Assembly (NCBI GenBank): GCA_014192065.1
Contig: BJHH01000005.1
Location: forward strand, 117,992-181,991
DNA from: Gemmatimonadota bacterium
GTDB lineage: Bacteria > Gemmatimonadota > Gemmatimonadetes > Gemmatimonadales > Gemmatimonadaceae
Direction: 5' to 3'
DNA length: 64,000 bases
The first letter of the stretch is position 1; each line of letters begins with the position of its first letter. Positions 61,321-64,000 of the stretch are shown here, one piece after another. The translations under genes and the position numbers were made by a program. The notes below the pieces were generated by a model. That model was not told the origin of the DNA. It did not search any database and was given only the letters and a program-made list of their open reading frames with translations.

Positions 61321-62127
61321 CTAGGCGGTGCCGCCACTCGCGCCGGTCTTTCTGACGCTCGCCACGAAGTTCGCGTGCGAGAAATCGCCACGGCTCGTGT
61401 AGGCGAGCATCGGTTCGCCGCCAAACACCTCTTTGACGATTGCGCGGTCTGGCCAGTCATCGCCGATCCGTCGGTCGATCTGCCCGACGGTTTCCTCGAT
61501 CCAATTGGCCTTCGCCGCGAGCAGCACGGCACCGTCCTGCAATAATCCGCGGTGCGCGTCGAACACTCGCTTCGGATTCCGCGTGAGGATGTTGCGAATC
61601 GTTCCGATTTGCTGGCGAACATCTTCGCGGTGCACGGGGTGGGCGACGCGAACCTTGACGCTCAGGAAGAGGTCGGCAGCGAATAGCGTCTCACGTTCGG
61701 CGTCCCAGACCACGTGATGATCCGGCGCGTGACCGGGTGCCTGGATCAGCTCCAGGCCGTCGGCATCGAACGGAATCACCGGCGACTGGAGGAGCGGCAT
61801 GCGGCCCCAGGTCCAGCAACGGTGCCATCCGCGGCGCTGGGGGGTGCGCAGTTGTGTTTCAGTGTCCGGCCGCATCTGGAGTGGCACGCCGGCGGCGGCG
61901 AGCCGCTCCGCATTGCCGCCATGATCGTCGTGCGCGTGGGTGATGATCACACCCTGCGGCCGGTTCGCCGCGATCCATGCCATGAGTTCCGGCCCGGCGT
62001 CATCAAACGCCGAGTCGATCATCACGCCACGAACGGCGTAGGTGCTCACCTGATAGCCGGCCGCGCGGCTCCGCCAGCTGGAGAAGACGAGGCGTTGCAC
62101 GTCGTCGTGCTGTTCGATCACTAACAC
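61321..62127 (-). CDS. MBL-fold metallohydrolase
   Basis: 268 residues. HxHxDH is complete in VIITHAHDDHGGNAERL, the next His in IQAPGHAPDH, Asp in TLFAADLFLSVK and a last His in VFDAHRGLL, so a dinuclear metal centre of glyoxalase-II/hydrolase type is expected. The C-terminal about 60 residues are helical (EETVGQIDRRIGDD) as in LACTB2-like enzymes. Substrate unknown. The start is GTG 62127; a GTG two codons later is equally possible. Divergent from the GreA-family gene. Confidence 0.87.
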   Translation of the reverse strand: MLVIEQHDDVQRLVFSSWRSRAAGYQVSTYAVRGVMIDSAFDDAGPELMAWIAANRPQGVIITHAHDDHGGNAERLAAAGVPLQMRPDTETQLRTPQRRGWHRCWTWGRMPLLQSPVIPFDADGLELIQAPGHAPDHHVVWDAERETLFAADLFLSVKVRVAHPVHREDVRQQIGTIRNILTRNPKRVFDAHRGLLQDGAVLLAAKANWIEETVGQIDRRIGDDWPDRAIVKEVFGGEPMLAYTSRGDFSHANFVASVRKTGASGGTA

Positions 62128-62177
62128 GAGCGAAAACTAGCCGAGGACGGCGGTGGCACGTATCTTCCATCCATTCG

Positions 62178-62222
62178 CGTGGCGCCCGGCCGAGTAATAC
62201 CGAGCCGGGCGTCACGTTTTTT
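62178..62222 (+). terminator. Strong intrinsic terminator in the leader of the GreA-family gene
   Basis: 13-bp stem (62178-62190 with 62204-62216, one G-U pair) and a 13-nt loop followed by six T. It works only on the + strand, lies 40 nt before the GreA-family start and has no + strand gene in front of it for about 860 bp, so it probably acts as an attenuator in that gene's own leader. Confidence 0.75.
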
Positions 62223-62261
62223 CAGCGACAAAGTCCTTCCTGCCCCCGACCGGCGCCGACA

Positions 62262-62747
62262 ATGATCGAGGCACTGAAGAAGAAGCTCAGCGAGGAAGTA
62301 TCGAAGCTCCACCACGAGCTGACGGTCACGCTCCCGGCGGAAATTCGGCGTGCCGTTGAGATGGGTGATCTTCGCGAAAACTCGGAATACAAGGCCGCGC
62401 TCGAGCGCCAGCGTCTCGTGCAGGCCCGCCTTGGCCAGCTCGGATCGCGCCTCACTAAGCTGTCGTCGATCGATATCACCCAGATCTCGAAGGATTCGGT
62501 CGGGCTCGGTTCGAAGGTGGTCGTCATCGATCAGGAGACGAAGGTCGAAGAGACCTATCACTTCGTGTTCGGCGATGCGATCGAGCTCGAGGACAACCAC
62601 GTCACGATGGCGTCGCCGATCGGCCGCGCCATGCTCGGCAAGAAGAAGGGCGAAGACGTGGTACTGAAGCTCCCGACCCGCAATCGCACGATGAAGATCG
62701 TGCAGCTCGTGACGATCCACGCAGCGAAGCCCGAAGATCTGAAGTAG
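62262..62747 (+). CDS. greA: GreA/GreB-family transcription elongation factor
   Basis: 161 residues, the normal size. The N-terminal coiled coil contains LRENSEYKAALERQRLVQ, and MGDLRENSEY holds the acidic tip (Asp and Glu) that enters the RNA polymerase secondary channel and stimulates cleavage of backtracked RNA. C-terminal FKBP-like domain: VGLGSKVVVIDQETKVEETY, MASPIGRAMLGKKKGEDVV. Start ATG 62262 lacks a clear Shine-Dalgarno. Expression is likely limited by the leader terminator. Confidence 0.92.
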   Translation: MIEALKKKLSEEVSKLHHELTVTLPAEIRRAVEMGDLRENSEYKAALERQRLVQARLGQLGSRLTKLSSIDITQISKDSVGLGSKVVVIDQETKVEETYHFVFGDAIELEDNHVTMASPIGRAMLGKKKGEDVVLKLPTRNRTMKIVQLVTIHAAKPEDLK

Positions 62748-62779
62748 GCGGCGGCGCCTGAGTCCCTCGGGCGACGCGC

Positions 62780-63361
62780 TCAGCGCTGTTGCAACGCTGC
62801 CGCGAACGCGGCGGCCCGTGCGAGCGTGGGCCCGGGCGATCTGGGCCCCACCGCGTCCGGTACCGGCGCCACGTCGAGTACGATGCAGAGCGGTCCGCGT
62901 TCGCCGAGCGCTGTCCGCGCGCCGACCGTCCAGGCGGCGATGTCGCTGAACCGGAATACCGACCCGATGCCGCTCGCGCGCGCCATCGTGGCGAAATCCA
63001 CATCGCGCCCCGGGATCGGCTGGGCGCCAGTCACTTCGTACACGCCGTTCGCGAAGATGAGCACGACCAGATTCTCCGGCGCCTCGGAGGCGATCGTCAC
63101 GAGCGATCCGAGATTCATCAGCAGCGAGCCGTCGCCGCTGCAGGCGATCACGCGGCGGGTGGGTTGCGCGAGCGCCATGCCAAGTCCGAGTGGCACCGCT
63201 TCGCCCATGGACGACGGTACGAACACGAAATCGAGCGGATCGAGGGGGCCTATCGCCATCCATTCGCGCGCGCTTCCCATCGACGTGATCACCACGTCGC
63301 CGGAGCGGCGCTCGGCGCGCAGCACCTCGAGGGTCTCGCGAAGCGGCATGCGTGCGCTCAT
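62780..63361 (-). CDS. TPP-dependent decarboxylase, beta-type (Pyr/PP-binding) subunit
   Basis: 193 residues resembling the C-terminal half of phosphonopyruvate/sulfopyruvate decarboxylase. The TPP diphosphate/Mg motif is ACSGDGSLLMNLGSL, with the completing Asn in LIFANGVYEVTG; FVPSSMGEAVPLGLGMAL precedes it. Start overlaps the alpha subunit stop (ATGA), so the two make one enzyme. Which 2-oxo acid is decarboxylated is unknown; no phosphonate or coenzyme M genes are seen nearby. Confidence 0.85.
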   Translation of the reverse strand: MSARMPLRETLEVLRAERRSGDVVITSMGSAREWMAIGPLDPLDFVFVPSSMGEAVPLGLGMALAQPTRRVIACSGDGSLLMNLGSLVTIASEAPENLVVLIFANGVYEVTGAQPIPGRDVDFATMARASGIGSVFRFSDIAAWTVGARTALGERGPLCIVLDVAPVPDAVGPRSPGPTLARAAAFAAALQQR

Positions 63362-63864
63362 GCGCGTCCCTCGGCGACCACAATCCCGCCGGCGATTCCT
63401 GCGGCACGGCACCGTTCGTAGTGTGTGCGAATCTCCCCGTAGTCCGCGGTGTCGGTCACGAGCTTCCAGTCAATCTGCCACGCCGAGAGTACCGGCTCGG
63501 TGAAGACCAAGCAGGTGTCGCCAGGCAGGGTGCTCTGGTTGAGGTAGCTTCGGTATCCGATCACGCTGAAGATCGGGAGCTTCCAGTCGTGCACGATATT
63601 GCGCAGTGAGTCGCCGCTCTCGAACAACCCGGTGCACTGGATGAGCACGAGCGGGCGCGCGCCACCGAGGTGCAGTCCGCCGGCCACGGCCCATGCCTCA
63701 CCTTCGCGGCAGACCCTGACCAGCCGGAGCGATGGATGCGCGTCGAGCGCGGCGTGCCACGGTCCGATCGTGCTGTCGGGCACCGAGATGACGTGGGTGA
63801 TTCCCATGGCGGCAAATAGATCCGCGATGGCGCGTCCCATGTCAGCGGCGGAAGGTTCGGTCAT
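63358..63864 (-). CDS. TPP-dependent decarboxylase, alpha-type (Pyr-binding) subunit
   Basis: 168 residues, homologous to the N-terminal half of sulfopyruvate/phosphonopyruvate decarboxylases. ITHVISVPDSTIGPWHAAL at the start, the activating Glu in RVCREGEAWAVAGGLHLGG, and LVLIQCTGLFESGDSLRNIV. Forms the TPP site together with the downstream beta subunit. Follows the partial dehydrogenase gene by 9 nt, so the three are probably cotranscribed. Confidence 0.85.
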   Translation of the reverse strand: MTEPSAADMGRAIADLFAAMGITHVISVPDSTIGPWHAALDAHPSLRLVRVCREGEAWAVAGGLHLGGARPLVLIQCTGLFESGDSLRNIVHDWKLPIFSVIGYRSYLNQSTLPGDTCLVFTEPVLSAWQIDWKLVTDTADYGEIRTHYERCRAAGIAGGIVVAEGRA

Positions 63865-63873
63865 TGCAGTACG

Positions 63874-64000
63874 CTAGTCATCAACCGTGAATAGCCGAGC
63901 CACTTCGGCGCGGTAGGCTTCCACTTGCCGCGCGCATTCTCGCGCGTCCCAGCCCATGTGGTGTGCGACGACGGCGGCCACGCGCGGAGCGGCCGGGATG
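63874..64000 (-). CDS. 3' end of a glycerol-3-phosphate dehydrogenase-like gene
   Basis: The last 41 codons of a frame running out of the window. RVAAVVAHHMGWDARECARQ and VEAYRAEVARLF resemble the helical C-terminal domain of GlpD/GlpA flavoproteins, where MGWD is followed by a long helix and VxxYRxEV. Ends with TAG at 63874-63876. Only the C-terminus is visible, so the assignment rests on a short match. Confidence 0.5.
   Translation of the reverse strand, partial: IPAAPRVAAVVAHHMGWDARECARQVEAYRAEVARLFTVDD

Noticed and set aside
61318..62222. Terminator at 62178-62222 as the end of the deoxyhypusine-synthase transcript
   Set aside because: It would need about 860 nt of readthrough antisense to the MBL gene; a role in the GreA-family leader is simpler.
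1..64000. tRNA, rRNA, tmRNA, SRP RNA, RNase P RNA, CRISPR array, phage or IS elements
   Set aside because: Looked for conserved sequence cores, regular repeat-spacer patterns, transposase and integrase motifs; none found by eye. A covariance-model search would be decisive.

Overview
The window is high-GC, densely packed bacterial chromosome. It probably comes from a Gemmatimonadota-like soil or freshwater bacterium. This is inferred from the gene repertoire: many secreted hydrolases whose signal peptides end in A-x-A-Q, a DUF5916/CBM9-type outer-membrane protein, a bacterial SWIB protein, a bacilliredoxin, a divergent GroES-like protein and a bacterial deoxyhypusine-synthase homologue. No rRNA or tRNA gene, CRISPR array, phage gene or insertion sequence was recognised.

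Layout. 1-8.5 kb: 3' half of an RND efflux pump, an LTxxQ lipoprotein, a PLP decarboxylase, an Omp85-like barrel protein, a diguanylate cyclase and a PhzF isomerase. 8.5-19.2 kb: P5C dehydrogenase divergent from endonuclease IV, SWIB protein, signal peptidase I, secreted RidA, esterase, M24 peptidase, GroES-like protein, bacilliredoxin, a small wHTH regulator, a decayed low-GC patch and an MFS exporter. 19.6-30 kb: NatAB-type ABC exporter, TSUP permease plus HAD phosphatase, GMC oxidoreductase with its small subunit, amidase and the DUF5916 protein.

30.3-34.1 kb is the most interesting part. It is a tightly overlapping operon: TSUP permease, MBL-rhodanese (persulfide dioxygenase type), ArsR regulator and two YeeE/YedE proteins. 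It starts at a near-consensus promoter whose -10 lies inside a 24-bp AT-rich palindrome. A possible 20-codon leader peptide overlaps the permease start by ATGA. The layout recalls BigR-controlled sulfide/persulfide detoxification. Immediately downstream and convergent is the Fe-S assembly cluster sufBCDSU (34.2-39.7 kb), so sulfur detoxification and sulfur mobilisation lie side by side. A MIP18/SufT-type protein lies separately at 51.9 kb.

40-52 kb: CocE/NonD hydrolase and a molybdenum hydroxylase system (2Fe-2S, Mo and [4Fe-4S]-type FAD subunits plus a MocA-like cytidylyltransferase). Its FAD subunit is separated from the other two by a serine hydrolase and three opposite-strand genes, one encoding a Fic-like protein without a Fic motif. 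Ferredoxin and RNase D follow. 52-64 kb: serine hydrolase with a histone-like tail, matrixin protease, QueG, acyltransferase, phosphodiesterase, deoxyhypusine-synthase homologue, MBL hydrolase, a GreA-family factor with a terminator in its leader, a two-subunit TPP decarboxylase, and the 3' end of what looks like glycerol-3-phosphate dehydrogenase.

Several AT-rich start regions (30356, 39704, 43560, 43681) place a -10-like hexamer only 6-10 nt from the start codon, which suggests leaderless transcripts. All functions are read from sequence by eye; no database search was run.
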